From Episyrphus balteatus (taxonomy: Eukaryota > Arthropoda > Insecta > Diptera > Syrphidae), in the NCBI RefSeq assembly GCF_945859705.1, contig NC_079137.1, forward strand, positions 41,428,319 through 41,492,318: DNA of 64,000 nucleotides, given 5' to 3'. The notes under the pieces are model-generated. The model was not told the DNA's origin. It saw only the letters and a program-made list of their open reading frames with translations, and searched no databases. The position numbers and the translations under genes were made by a program. Every line of letters begins with the position of its first letter. The first letter of the stretch is position 1. Shown one piece after another: positions 34,201 through 45,636 of the stretch.

Positions 34201-35495
34201 AACTATTAAAAATGAATCATTCGTCTTATCGCCCGCCACAATTCATCATTGCAATCGGGTTTTCCACAAAGACCTTTCTGACAGTCAGACAATAAAAAAA
34301 TAACAAAACATTTCCATTTCGATAATGCAAATGGAGGGAGCTCAATATTCTAAGCTCTATATACGAATAGGTACCATTTCCACTTGTTGCACCCAAAACA
34401 ACACACAGAGCAACAAAGCTTGACGACACAGAAAAAAAAAAATTACGAGCCCCACCCAACGACACATCTGTTTTCACATCCACAAAATTCGAACAAAAAA
34501 AAAAAAAAAAAAAACATCGAAAACTCAACAAAAATAGTTGCATGCATTTCCACAAATAATCTACCGGTCACCATCGACGACGTGCACCGCTAAATCTTCA
34601 TTTGATTTGACCAAAAGTTGCCATCGCAACTCCATTCCTAACAGTTCCATACAATATTTTCAAATTTAACGGAACCCAAAGACCCAACAAAAACAGCACA
34701 CAAACTACATCTCTACTATATCGAGTAACCTATTCACCAAAATAATAGCGTCTAGTCTACAGGCGATATTTTCCACAGCAGCTCTGAAAAAAAAAGAGTA
34801 ATAAAACACGACGACACGAACCCACCCAAAAACGTTCAGTAAAAAAAAAAAAATATTCGTGAAAAAGGACTTCTCGAACCCACAGGACTCGCTCATCCCG
34901 CAATTACTTTTATCATTGCTCCAGCAGTGGAGTATCAAGAGCATCAGGACGACACCATTCGGGATGAACGACTTTTGGTCCGTTGCCAATTTTTGTTGAA
35001 AACCGATGCATTTTCATTTTCTCATGACACCCTGTCACGCCCACCACATATTCCGAATATAGCGAGGGCTTGGGATATACTCAATGCCATTCTCACAACT
35101 TCCGGGATAAAAGGATATATACCCTTGGATGTAGGCGACACACACATCAATGAGGTTTCCGAGGAGCACACTCTTTAGCCGACCACATCAGCATCCAGGA
35201 TGGGGTGTTAGGTCGTATCTGTGTGTGTTTCCAACAGGACTATACGCCAACAAAATCCGGTTCAACGTAACAGAAAACCCTTCGACCTCATCCATATCCT
35301 TATACACTTTTGTGTATATGGAATAGGTAAAGGGCTTCAAAAGGTACATCCTTTGAGAGGAAAACGCGGCGCGGCGCAGTGGGTTATATGTGTGGCGCCC
35401 CCTGTGTGTTTTGAATTTACTACTCTGAGGCCTGTTAATAACCGCACTAATTAATGCTTAACCATTAATTATAGAGCTTTATAGCTTTTCGGTTT
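34201..35495. other. Single-copy, GC-richer region
   Basis: Less A/T-skewed than its neighbours, no repeats recognised. Open frames such as 34927-35178 (+) match no family I know. Likely host single-copy DNA upstream of the exon-like block. Confidence 0.4.
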
Positions 35496-35682
35496 TTGGC
35501 TTCGAAGTTTACGAAATTAATGGTCTTGGAGCGGCCGAGGCACATGGTTGGCATCCAGAATGCACAGAACACATTACACGGTGTCACTGGTCGTAATGGT
35601 TTGGTAATAAAGCTCCAAAATGCACATTGGCCAGCAACTATATACAAACTAGCTAACGATGGCAAGCTTAATGTCATGTGGT
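35496..35682 (+). other. Candidate coding exon, unidentified
   Basis: An open frame with balanced codon use (FTKLMVLERPRHMVGIQNAQ near the start, QNAHWPATIYKLANDG near the end) runs straight into a good splice donor, ATGTG followed by GTAAGA, at 35678-35684. A T-rich tract and AG (for example CGAAG at 35502-35506) could be the acceptor. I do not recognise the protein and no neighbouring exon is evident. It may be a real exon, a decayed gene fragment or chance. Confidence 0.25.
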
Positions 35683-36621
35683 AAGAAAATTTTAAAAACA
35701 AATTTAATTAAATTTTGAGACAATTTGTTGCATCTTTTGAGGACGAAATGGGTCAACCGTTTTCATTATGATTCAACAACACTGCTAGTAATTTGAAACA
35801 TTCTGGCTGATTTTTGAAAAATAGTTGTAATGCGTCTTGTGAAAAATTGTCAAAGTTTCATAAAGTATTATTGTCATATAAAGAAGTCAAAGGCATTCGA
35901 GCTCCCACATGTTCCATTATCTTTTTGCTTAAACATTCATGAATAACAAATTTGTCTATCACTTCTTTCACGCTTTTAATAAATTCAATATGACGTCACA
36001 TATTTTATAACTACTGGTCAAGCAATACGCTTCGAACGATACCTTATTTGTCAAAATTCGATAAATAGTAGGTATAGAAGTTATGATGGAACAGATGAAC
36101 ATACATACATACCCATAAAATACATAACCCACGTTTTGACTTTGTCGTAGTCGAGTAAAAAGTTCAATGATTTCTCCAGAACCAAAGGTCCTTTATAATT
36201 TCTCTCTCGAATATACAAACATACTTTACATAGTTTTGTTTTGCATAAGTAAACAAATTTCACTCATCGATAACTAAAACAAACAATGACCAGACTGTTG
36301 TTGGGTGCAGGATAAAATCCGATGTCTACCTACGATGACCGTGGGATCAAAAGAGAAAATTTCAGGTGGTCCAATATTATGGCTTATATGTTATGTAGTA
36401 TTACAATAATAAATTGAATACTTGATGTAAAGAGGTTTATGTAACTTTAAAGCAAACAAAGAAGATACTAGACAAAAATTATATCTTGGAAGATGCTAAT
36501 TTAACAAAGTTATCTACACTTAAAGTTATTTTTATATTTTTTATATTTTTAACATTCAAATTTTGCAACTTATTTTAATCAATACATATCGTGTATAAAG
36601 AGTTCTTAGAAAAGTATTATT
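35683..36621. other. Single-copy AT-rich region
   Basis: No gene or element recognised. Confidence 0.45.
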
Positions 36622-37135
36622 TAATAAAATGCACGACTGGGTCACACGTAGGACTTAGGTACTTGCTCTTATATTTAAAGTAGCTTTTAAAGTTTTCTAA
36701 AAAACAATTATAACTTTTTATAATTGTATCTATTACCCATTTAAAATAAAAAATGATACAAAATTTTGTGTCTAAACTTACAGAAACATAATTTCGAATG
36801 ATTTTGACCTTCGAAAAAAGAAAGTCATTTAATTTCTTGTATATAAAAAAAAAAAAAATTTTTAGAACATTTTTTCTAGAAAATCGTTATAGCCGTTTTT
36901 CAAAGTTTTTTCTTTTATAGTTTTTTTTTAGGTATATGTAAGTATATAAAAATTTCTAAAAATTTTCAAAAAAAAAAAAATTGCTATGCCATTTAAAATG
37001 AAGTATTACCTAATCGAAACATAAAAACAATTTTTAATAGAATTCATTGGTTCATTTTCAAAAAATTGATTTTTCAAAAAAAGAAAAAAAAATTGAAAAT
37101 CCAAAAATTACAAAATGTTGTTCTAGTTTTGTATT
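36622..37135 (-). mobile_element. DINE-like element, B-type 3' half
   Basis: Begins with TAATAAAATGCACGACTGGG followed by TCACACGTAGGAC, the family 3' end on the minus strand. It continues through the B-type interior (AAAATCGTTATAGCCGTTTT, then TATGCCATTTAAAATGAAG). The 5' half with the microsatellite is missing. Confidence 0.65.
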
Positions 37136-37569
37136 ACTTATTTTTTATTACTAATGAACTATGATCATCACTAAAACCCACAACTATGTTTTCCCGAAGT
37201 TTTACATTCGTGTCTTGAAACCAAAATTTTTGGTTAAGCCGTAAAGATGATTTGTTTAAAAACATCAATTACCCTCAAAATTTCCACAACCATTTTTAAC
37301 TTCATATTTTAGTTCCTTAAATTTTAAAAACTTCACACACTCAATGCGCACTATTTAAGAATATAAAAGTTTTAGTATTTTATCCATTTCGCAGTGAGTC
37401 TCCTAATTACGGTTTTCCACCATTCGTTATATTTTTATTTTGAATATTTCTTTCCGGCCAACATTATTATTCTTGTAAAAAAAATATACACCGGAATTCA
37501 TTATAATTTATAATATAGTTTTTTGGAAAAAAAAAGAGGTTGTCTGTAAAGCCGATTTACGGACGATGA
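37136..37569. other. AT-rich spacer
   Basis: No recognised gene. The last 40 bp (TTGTCTGTAAAGCCGATTTA with CGGACGATGA) belong to the extended end of family C shared with copy 1. Confidence 0.5.
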
Positions 37570-38888
37570 TTTTACGTGATAACGTCGTCAGAAAACAGGT
37601 TGTGTGCTTTTGTTTAAAATGAGTCAATTGAAGAGTTTACTTATTTCAAATTTATTTTAAAAGCTTACAAAAAATATTATGCAATTTAAAAGCCAAGTAT
37701 TTTTTCTTAAGAATAAAACCATTTCTAAATTTTTACAATGCGCAAAAAGTATACAAATAATTTATTGAAAACAATCATTTTCATCAAAAAAAAGCAAAAA
37801 AAACATGAATTTTTATCTTCTCACGTTATTAATTGCATTTTCTTCCCTAACAACCTATAAACAATTTTATACCATCTGAAAGCTTTTTGTGTCAGGTCAA
37901 AATATATATATCGATTAGGTCTATGAGACATCTACAAAAGGAGCTAGAATTTTTTGAACTCGATCAAATTTCATTAAAAAAAGCAAGAAAAAACATTTAT
38001 TTTTATGTTCTCAGGCTATGAAATCAATTTTTTTTGTTTGACAACCTATACAAAGTATATACCATGTGAAATCTTATTATTTCACCTTTCATATGACGTA
38101 TCAATCTCATTTCAAAGATGCCTACAAGAGAAGTTAGAATTTTTTAAAGTCAACCAAGTCGAGTTTCCAGACTGAGATTACGGTACTTCCCACACTGGTG
38201 GCTGTTCGGGGGGCAACAGATCTCCACTGGTGTTTTGAGGTTTTTCGCAAGTTTCTTGATTTAACATTGTGTAGCTTGTAGTTAGTCTACCGTTATGTGT
38301 GATATACCAAATGAAAGGTAATTGTATCAGGATGCTCCTAAAAGTTTAATAAAATTTCTATCTGCTCTTGGTCAAAAGTTACATATAACCTGTTGAATTC
38401 TAAAATTTTATTTTACCGTTATCTCAAAATTGTGTTTACGAAAATGATTGAAACTTCGCACACATTTAGTCGTAGTCATTCTCTATCCTTACTCCATATA
38501 TAATATTCCTCTATCTATTAAAGAAAAAAAGATACAAATAAAAAACGATGAAAATCGGTTAAAAACGGTCAAAAAACGTGTTTATTAAAAACTTGTTTCT
38601 TTAGTTATTCAGTCAAAACTCACTAAACGATTCCAAGCTAAAAATCGAAAATTACCCAAAAATACCCCTAAAAACCAAGGTGTTTTTCAAAAATTCATAT
38701 TTCGAAACGCAGACTGTTGGAAAAAAATTCGTATCAGACGCCTAATTTTTGTTTCCCTCATCTTTCACCTGGCTTCTTTAGAATTGTCAAAAAAATTTCC
38801 TTTACCCAAAATCATCATTTTGTCATAGTTCCAACACAAATTTCAAATTATTTTAGAATATTTTCTTAAATGCAGTTATTCTTAAATT

Positions 38889-38903
38889 AATCTAATCTAT
38901 CTA
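38889..38903. repeat. Left 15-bp target-site duplication
   Basis: AATCTAATCTATCTA, repeated exactly at 39215-39229 on the other side of the non-LTR insertion. Confidence 0.9.
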
Positions 38904-39214
38904 TCAGTTGGTATTGCCATATTCAAAGGAGAGATCCTGAGAACCCCGTCAAAAAAGCAATATCATACAACGTTCCAACACGAAATAGAAAGAAAGGTAG
39001 GCCTAAAAACTCCTGGTACAAGCAAATGCAAAACCACCAGCATTCAGTTGGCCTTAGAAATGGAACAATACAAAACCGGGAGGCTTGCCGCCGATTTCTG
39101 AGGTCAACCCGGCGAACCCCACAGGCGGATCACTAGTGTGAAGCAGTTACGTGGGATAGTTATGATCCCCTCGACATCGAGATCATAACAGCGCCGAGAA
39201 AAAGGAAGAAGAAG
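38904..39214 (+). mobile_element. Severely 5'-truncated non-LTR retrotransposon
   Basis: 311 bp inserted in family C between perfect 15-bp duplications. Ends in a GAA-rich tail (GAAAAAGGAAGAAGAAG). Holds only the last part of the ORF2 frame and about 80 bp of 3' UTR. Confidence 0.85.
38909..39136 (+). pseudogene. C-terminal end of a non-LTR ORF2
   Basis: The frame reads WYCHIQRRDPENPVKKAI, then GRPKNSWYKQMQ, then VGLRNGTIQNREACRRFL, and ends at TAG 39134-39136. This matches the layout seen at the C terminus of RTE/CR1-type reverse transcriptase proteins: W-x-GH-x2-RRD, a GRP-x3-W block, and a final R-x2-WR-like segment. It is a different lineage from the RNase H-bearing element at 12020, which ends in a zinc motif. 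Frame and stop are intact, so the insertion is fairly young, but over 90% of the protein is absent. Confidence 0.75.
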
Positions 39215-39229
39215 AATCTAATCTATCTA
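39215..39229. repeat. Right 15-bp target-site duplication
   Basis: AATCTAATCTATCTA, identical to 38889-38903. Confidence 0.9.
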
Positions 39230-39540
39230 AAGCAAAAAAAATCAATTCTCTACGACTTCGCGTTTAGATTTTAGCCCAAATTTCATCTTTCCGTTTTACC
39301 CCTGTTTACCCTATTAAATGACGGAATTTTTAAAAATCCTTCATTTGGTTTAAGCTTTAGGTTATTATTTTCAAATAAGCTATAGAAGATTTTTATATCT
39401 CTAATAGTTTATTTTTAATTTTTAATTTTTAATTGAAATCCGCACTGCGAAAGTGCGAGAGTGTAACGTTAGAAAATGGCGTCACTTTTTTGTGGTGGCT
39501 GCCATGGTTCATCGATTTATAAGACGTTATCACGTCAAAA

Positions 39541-41496
39541 ATGAATTTTAAATTCCTTGTTTTGATTCTATTAAAACTTGTTATATATTTAAATAATAAT
39601 TAAAATGTTAAATCAGGATCCTCTTTATTTTTGGAAACACAACTTCACTTTCATTAATAGCTATTCCTCATAATATTTTTATTTATTTCATTTCTATTTT
39701 TACCTCCATAAAGAATATTACTTTTGACTTAACCAAATTCTAAAAGTAATAAAATAAATTTGTTTGTGGGTTCCTTTTTGTAACAAAAAAACATAAATTT
39801 GCTACCCCCAAGGCTATCAATTTATAAAAGTTAAACGAAGAAACATTCAAGTTAAAAGCTAATTTTCTCTATAAAATTTATACCCTTTCCGACAAAAATG
39901 TCTGATTTTGCATTTCTTTTTGTATCAACAATAATAAAAAAAAAATATATGTATATAAAGAACTTTTCAGAATTCCATCTCATCAAGCACAAAAATCTTT
40001 CCTTTTTCTCCTTTTCAGTCATAGAGTCAACAACAAACGTAGCCAAAGCGAAAGAATTCTTCCCCTAACAAAACAGATAAACTATCCAAATTTGCATTTG
40101 CCAAATTAAATGTTTGACAAGAGGGCAACATAGCTCCGTCATAGCCCGTATCCTGTTTGGAAAGCAGAGAGTGTTGATGTTCCAACATCACCCTCATATC
40201 ATTATTTCAACCTTCCTCCTACTAACCCCCATTTACCCATCATCATCATTATGCTCATCCTTCTATAACATTTCTATTAAATATTTTACACAAGCAAAGT
40301 GATGAAGACTTTTTCGCTTTGATGATGTCAAAAAAAAAAACTTTACCCATAAATTACGAAAAAGAAAAATTAAAGTGAAAGGATGTTACGAGCCAAGTAG
40401 GTATGTACAGTGTACACAACACAGAGAGAAAGTTACAATTATAGAGAATCATCACAAGGATCTTAATTAAATATTTTCTTGTCTACGAATTCACTTATAG
40501 CAATCATTCCGTTCATGTTTAAGGCAACACTCAAAACTGGATTGCCTCATCTCCAGTTCCTTTTTGTCAGATAATAATTTTGTATCCTTTGGTCCTTGAG
40601 AATTTAGGAAAATCTACACCGAAAATGAATTTGATAAATATTATTGTGCTGCAATGGTATGCGTGTGTTTCCGCATGTCCTGCGGCTGCATTAAACAAAT
40701 GTTCATAATCAAATTTTGCCCGTCTCACAGGAGATGGTTATACCTATTATATTCGTTTAGAAAAATCCCGGTCGTTGGCGTTGTCGTAGACTTTTGTATT
40801 GTCCCCGTTGTCATCATGATTTTGATATTCTTTTTTTTTCTATTTGTGAACCAACACTCTTTCCTTTGCATCATTTTAATAGGATTCCGGAAAAAGTTTT
40901 GGTTCCTGGGGTTTTATTTTTTTTTTTTTTTTTTTTGCGAATTTCATTTCTAGTGAGCAACGGATTTTCGCTAATCCTTTTGTAGAACCTATACATTCCG
41001 ACGTTAGCAACTCTCTTTTCTACTTTCATTGGATAAAGCTTTTTGATAGAAAGGACACAAAAATAGCAAAGCACCAGACAGACATAAAGACTGAGATAAG
41101 GATTCGTTGGTCTTAGCTTCAAGGACGACAGCATAAGTATCTATCTACTACTGTGAGACAGACGAAACGAAACGGACAGACAGAATAGAACAATCGAAAA
41201 TTGAGATTTTACTTGGGTTTCTCATATTCATTGTCGCATTCGGGATGCATTTTTGTGTTTGATGATGAAAAGATTCTAATACCGTGTCGGTTGTTCTATG
41301 GGTAAAGGATTTCAACAACAATCCTCAGTTGCCAGACAATAGAGCTAATAAGATGAAGAGCCCGACAATAATTTGTAACGGCTAATCCTCGACGGAGATT
41401 TGTAACTGTGGGTGATTCGTGTTTTCGTTTTGTTACATTTTTTTCAAGAGCTATGAAAATAAAGGGTTTTAAGTTTCATTTAAAAGGGTGCTGTTT
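39541..41496. other. Single-copy region
   Basis: No repeat family or gene recognised. Includes a T-run at 40918-40936. Short T-rich open frames here are not convincing. Confidence 0.45.
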
Positions 41497-41621
41497 AATT
41501 TTTACTTGCGATATAGGTACTATAGGGCAAGTTTAGGATTCGTAAAAAAAATCGAACTCGAGATAACAATTTTACATGACATTACGATGATGGAGAATGC
41601 CAAAAAAGTGGGTCCGGCAAT

Positions 41622-41674
<53 letters not shown>

Positions 41675-42520
41675 CTCTATCTGGAGCTGCAGCCTAAACG
41701 AGTGAAGTGATTTTCTTCAAACTTGGTAGTTAGCAGTTTTTGGTGATTCCCTAGAGGGGAAATTGAAATTTTTTTTTTATGACCAAAACTAACGGTACCT
41801 GCCATATAACGGAAATAGAAAAGTTAATTTTTTTCAAAAACGGCTCTAACGATTTTGATTAAAATTTTTGTGTGTAATACTACACATAAGGGCCAACTTT
41901 TTAAATAAAAAAAATATTTTTTGTACCGTTATTAACGGTACCTGTCATAGAACGGTTTTTTTCGTTTCTGAATATCTCGTACAAAATTAACCCGATTTAA
42001 ATGAAAATTTTTATACAAAAGTGTGTAAGTAAAGATAATATTAAAATTTTAGAAAAATTTCAAAAAACGCATTTTTGGTTTTTTAAAAAATATTTCAAAT
42101 TTTTTTTTTGAAAAATCAATTTTTTGAAAACGGATCAATGAAAAATTTTGAAATTTAGTTTTTATGTGTAAATTAATTATTTCTTCAAAATGGCATACCA
42201 ACTTTTTTTTTGAAAAATGTTAAAAAAATTTTATATATAAAAAATTATTTTTTTAAAAAACGGCTCCTACAATTTTCAAAATTTTTTTTCTAAAAATACC
42301 TTTTTATACGAGAAATAAAATGGCATATTTTTTTTTTTTTTTAAGATATTTTAAAACGGAGTTTTATTAATTATAAAAACAGATTTAATTTTTTTATACT
42401 ACTTATGAAATTTCTTCAAAATATCGAATTTTAAATTTCTTGAATAAAAAGCTTTAACATTATAGTTACTTTAAGCATAAGAGCAAGTACGTGCGACCCC
42501 AGTCGTGCAATTTATTTTAT
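41497..42520 (+). mobile_element. DINE-1/mini-me-like element, B-type copy, full length
   Basis: 5' end AATTTTTACTTGCGATATAG with GCAAGT 20 bp on. Then TTTAGGATTCGTAAAAAAAA, ACATGACATTACGATGATGG, the GTCT microsatellite, and CAGCCTAAACGAGTG. A long AT-rich interior with several GGTACCTGCCAT/ACGGTACC blocks follows. The 3' end is GAGCAAGTAC, the hairpin GTGCGACCCCAGTCGTGCA, then ATTTATTTT. Length 1,024 bp. It shares both ends and the central block with A-type copies but has a different interior. Confidence 0.8.
41623..41677 (+). repeat. (CTGT)n microsatellite inside the DINE copy
   Basis: About 55 bp of CTGT repeats with one CCGT variant, directly after the conserved GGGTCCGGCAATT. The same site in the opposite-strand copy carries a CAGA run. 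Confidence 0.95.
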
Positions 42521-43650
42521 TTAAAATTAACTGTTTCAATAATTCTTAATTCTTACATATTTCTGTTTTTTAATCCTTTTATCTTTGCAAAAGGTTGCAA
42601 ATGTGAAAACGGTGGTTTTCGAAGTTCTGTCTGTCTTTCACTATCCCAAGGTACCTTTAACCGACCAAAGTCCTTTGCTTCAAATCTAGTATAGTTAAGA
42701 GTGATTGAAGACCAAAATCCAACCTACCTGTACCATATAAATTAAACCTTTAAAATGTATAATTTAAATTTTTGTTAGAATGTTATTAACAGTAACTGAC
42801 TCTTGATTTCGAATTTTTTAGTAAGTGGACATACCTACCTATGGAATTCCAATGAACAATTTTTTACAGAATAGTTTTTTGCGGTTAAAAAAGTGTAGAT
42901 ATTTTTTAAATCAATTTTTTTTTTAAACATGGTATTGAATTATTTTAAACTTTGCCTTTATACATATTATAAATTCTAAAAGGCTTTGCTATTTTTTTGA
43001 AAAATGTTTGCAAATTTTTATAAAATAATTTAATCATTATAAAGTTTCAACTTTTTGTAAACTTGGCAGTTAACAGTTTTGGGTTACCTAGAAGGCGAAT
43101 CATTCTTTTTTAGAGCTTAAACTAAATGTAATTGCCATACAACCATAATAAAAAGTGTTTTTTTTTTCAAAAGCGGCTTTAACTATTTTTATCAAAATTT
43201 TTGTGTGAAATTATCCAAATAAAAAAAAATGATCCAAACTGAAAAAAGAAATATTGCTTAAACCGTTTTTAAATCTAGCTATCTACCTGGCATAGAACAG
43301 TTTTTTTTAGACTTTCCGTAAACGATAAAGTTGACTTTAAAATGTTTACACGGAAGTGTCAACAAAACAATTTTTCAATGTCAATGTCAAGAAAACGATT
43401 TTTTTTAAATATATTTTTTTTGTGCATGTGTTATTTACGTTGGTCTTAGTGTAATTAAAATATTTGTTTTTTTTTTAATAATTTTTTTTTTTTTGTAAAC
43501 GGAGTTAAGAATTTCGAAATTAAGTTTTTAAGTGTTGATTTATATTACAAAAATACAAAAATTAATGATCACTTTTTTAAAGAATATTTATCTTTAAACA
43601 AAGTAGATATTGAAATACCTGAACTACAACTCTTGCATTTATACCCTTTT
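42521..43650 (+). repeat. Decayed B-type DINE interior
   Basis: 43060-43400 retains AAACTTGGCAGTTAACAGTT, then GCGGCTTTAACTATTTTTAT and TACCTGGCATAGAACAG, recognisable from the B-type interior. A short CTGTCTGTC lies near 42626. No intact ends. Confidence 0.5.
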
Positions 43651-44040
43651 TTAAATATTATTTACATTTACCTACTTTTCAAAAAATATGTATGCGCGAA
43701 AAAATGAATTTGTGACATTTTAAAATTTTTGAAACACTTTACCTTTTTAATAACAACAATTATTGTTGCCAGTATCATAGAATAACATTTTTTTCTACGG
43801 ATTTAACGATTGCTTACAGTTTTTTCAAATGTTTGCATAGGTATGCATTTTCTCTCCGATATAGTGAACTTTTTGAGAATTTCAAGTCACACACCGTAGT
43901 TTTTGATATTTATCCACAAAATGCAAAACCATGTTAAGAATTTTAGGTAAAACGTTCCTCAACAGCTCTTATTCTAAAAGCTCAAAAACAAAACTTTTAA
44001 AAAAAACAACATTTGTGTTTGGAAATTTTATCATTCTTCT
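43651..44040. other. AT-rich spacer
   Basis: Nothing recognised. Confidence 0.5.
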
Positions 44041-44677
44041 TTATAAGTCCCTCTAAGTTGAACATAACTTAGGGGGAAGAAATAGTAGAATATAAGCATT
44101 TTATGTTCCACTTAAGTACCTTTTATTTGAGAAGTAAAGAAATAATTCCGCTTGAGAAAAGATGAAGGTCTTACAATAAGCAGAAAATCTCAAATCATTG
44201 CCAATAACATGCATTCATAAACATTAACCATCAGCAGATTTATAAATTTACCGCAAAATTTTTTTCAACACTACACTATTTTTCTGTAGTATTTCTAATT
44301 TTATTTTGACACACAAACACATTCAAAATACAAATTGTCCGTCACATTAATCAATATTATTTGTTGATAAAAATCACATATTTTTGGTCATTTTTAATAT
44401 TTTCACTTCTTCTCGACAATATAAAAGCATAAAATTTAAGATTTAGCAAGATTTTTGAATTTTATTAGTTAAAATTTCTCAAAACAAATTCAAAATAAAT
44501 GACTATGGATTTGACATTTTAATTTGAAACTTTCAGCTTTTTATCGCATGAAAGTTAATCATTTCTAGGTTGGACATAAATATTTTTTAGCAACTTGGAA
44601 TAAACTAAGTAAAACATAAAAGCTATGTTCGACCTAGCTATGATTCAAATTTATGATCTGTATAAGCAAATGGGCCT
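44041..44677. mobile_element. Family D TIR element, copy 1
   Basis: Starts TTATAAGTCCCTCTAAGTTG followed by AACATAACTTAGGGGGAAGA, and ends GCTATGTTCGACCTAGCTAT then GATTCAAATTTATGA and AGCAAATGGGCCTTA. The two ends are imperfect inverted repeats of about 30 bp. A second copy in the same orientation is at 54515-55145. No protein is encoded. Confidence 0.75.
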
Positions 44678-44760
44678 TAGGAACAATTTTTACGTTTTTT
44701 AATTTACTACATTTTTTTTATTAAACTCAATTTTGAGTACTCCTTTTTTTATGCAATATA

Positions 44761-45083
44761 ATGTCGTTTTCGATTGGCCGCCCGGAAGCGTCCGGAATCA
44801 TTCAGAAGCCTTCTGAAAGCGTTTTATTCACAAAAACATGACAGCTAAAACGCTTCTCAGAAGTAAAATTCTCTTCTCGATTTCAAATCAGAATCGACTC
44901 AAAATTACTTATACATAGAAAATAAATGTCAAACAAAATTTTCTCGTACAAAATTAAAATTTTTTTATTTGATTATTCACTAACACCGATACAAACTTTC
45001 AGAATTGAGTGGAAATGATTCAAACTGTTTTATTGGATTTCAGAATGAGTGAATCCTTGAGTAAAACCAATCGAAAACGACAT
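44761..45083. mobile_element. 323-bp MITE
   Basis: ATGTCGTTTTCGATTGG at the left is matched exactly by CCAATCGAAAACGACAT at the right. The interior includes GAAGCGTCCGGAATCATTC and has no coding capacity. Confidence 0.75.
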
Positions 45084-45636
45084 AAGATTCTGAATCGAAT
45101 TGTTTCAATTTATCTTGACAGATGAAAACAAATCGCATGTACTCTGTCTTAGATTAGAGTTCAACCTCGGTAACCACGTAGATTTGAGTTGGCATGTGGT
45201 TCAATCGTGTCTATTATTAAAAACTTCCGAATGTATTGTATATACTCTTCTTCTTCTAAAGAAACAATCTTTGACCAATCTTCTACTCTAATCTTATAAA
45301 TCTTATAAACACATATAATTGAATGATCACATGTTGGTTTTTAATCTAGCTTTACTTGAAAATTCGATCTGAGACATCAAAAAACAATCATCGATGATAC
45401 AAGCTCTTGTATATGTTTTTTTTTTGTTAGCAAAGTGGGTCCCTATGGTGTATACGTAATATTTTTTGGCTGACAAAAAATAGTTGATGACAGCAATTTT
45501 GTTGAAATTGATTTTAGCTAAAATGTGATTATTGGATACAATTTTTAGGAAAGTTAATTAAAAGCGGTTAAGTATCCTTTTATTACATAAAATTCCAAGT
45601 TTAGTAGAAGATCTTTTAGATCTTTTTTCTATAAAT
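45084..45636. other. Spacer
   Basis: About 550 bp of AT-rich DNA. A short plus-strand frame at 45100-45291 is not recognised. Confidence 0.45.

Larger units (their letters stand above)
37570..39540. mobile_element. Family C TIR element, copy 2, inverted
   Basis: TTTTACGTGATAACGTC at the left and GACGTTATCACGTCAAAA at the right. The whole length aligns to 22234-25768 in reverse orientation without the 1.8-kb insertion there, and instead carries a 311-bp non-LTR insertion at 38904-39214. Core length is about 1.65 kb. CGATGAACCATGGCAGCCAC (minus strand) and AGCCACCAGTGTGGGAAGTA are conserved between the copies. No transposase is recognised. Confidence 0.8.

Noticed and set aside
36622..37135. 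tRNA-derived SINE, because of the conserved GACCCCAGTCGTGCA end
   Set aside because: No A and B box pair and no tRNA fold could be drawn. The sequence is the 3' hairpin of the DINE-like family.
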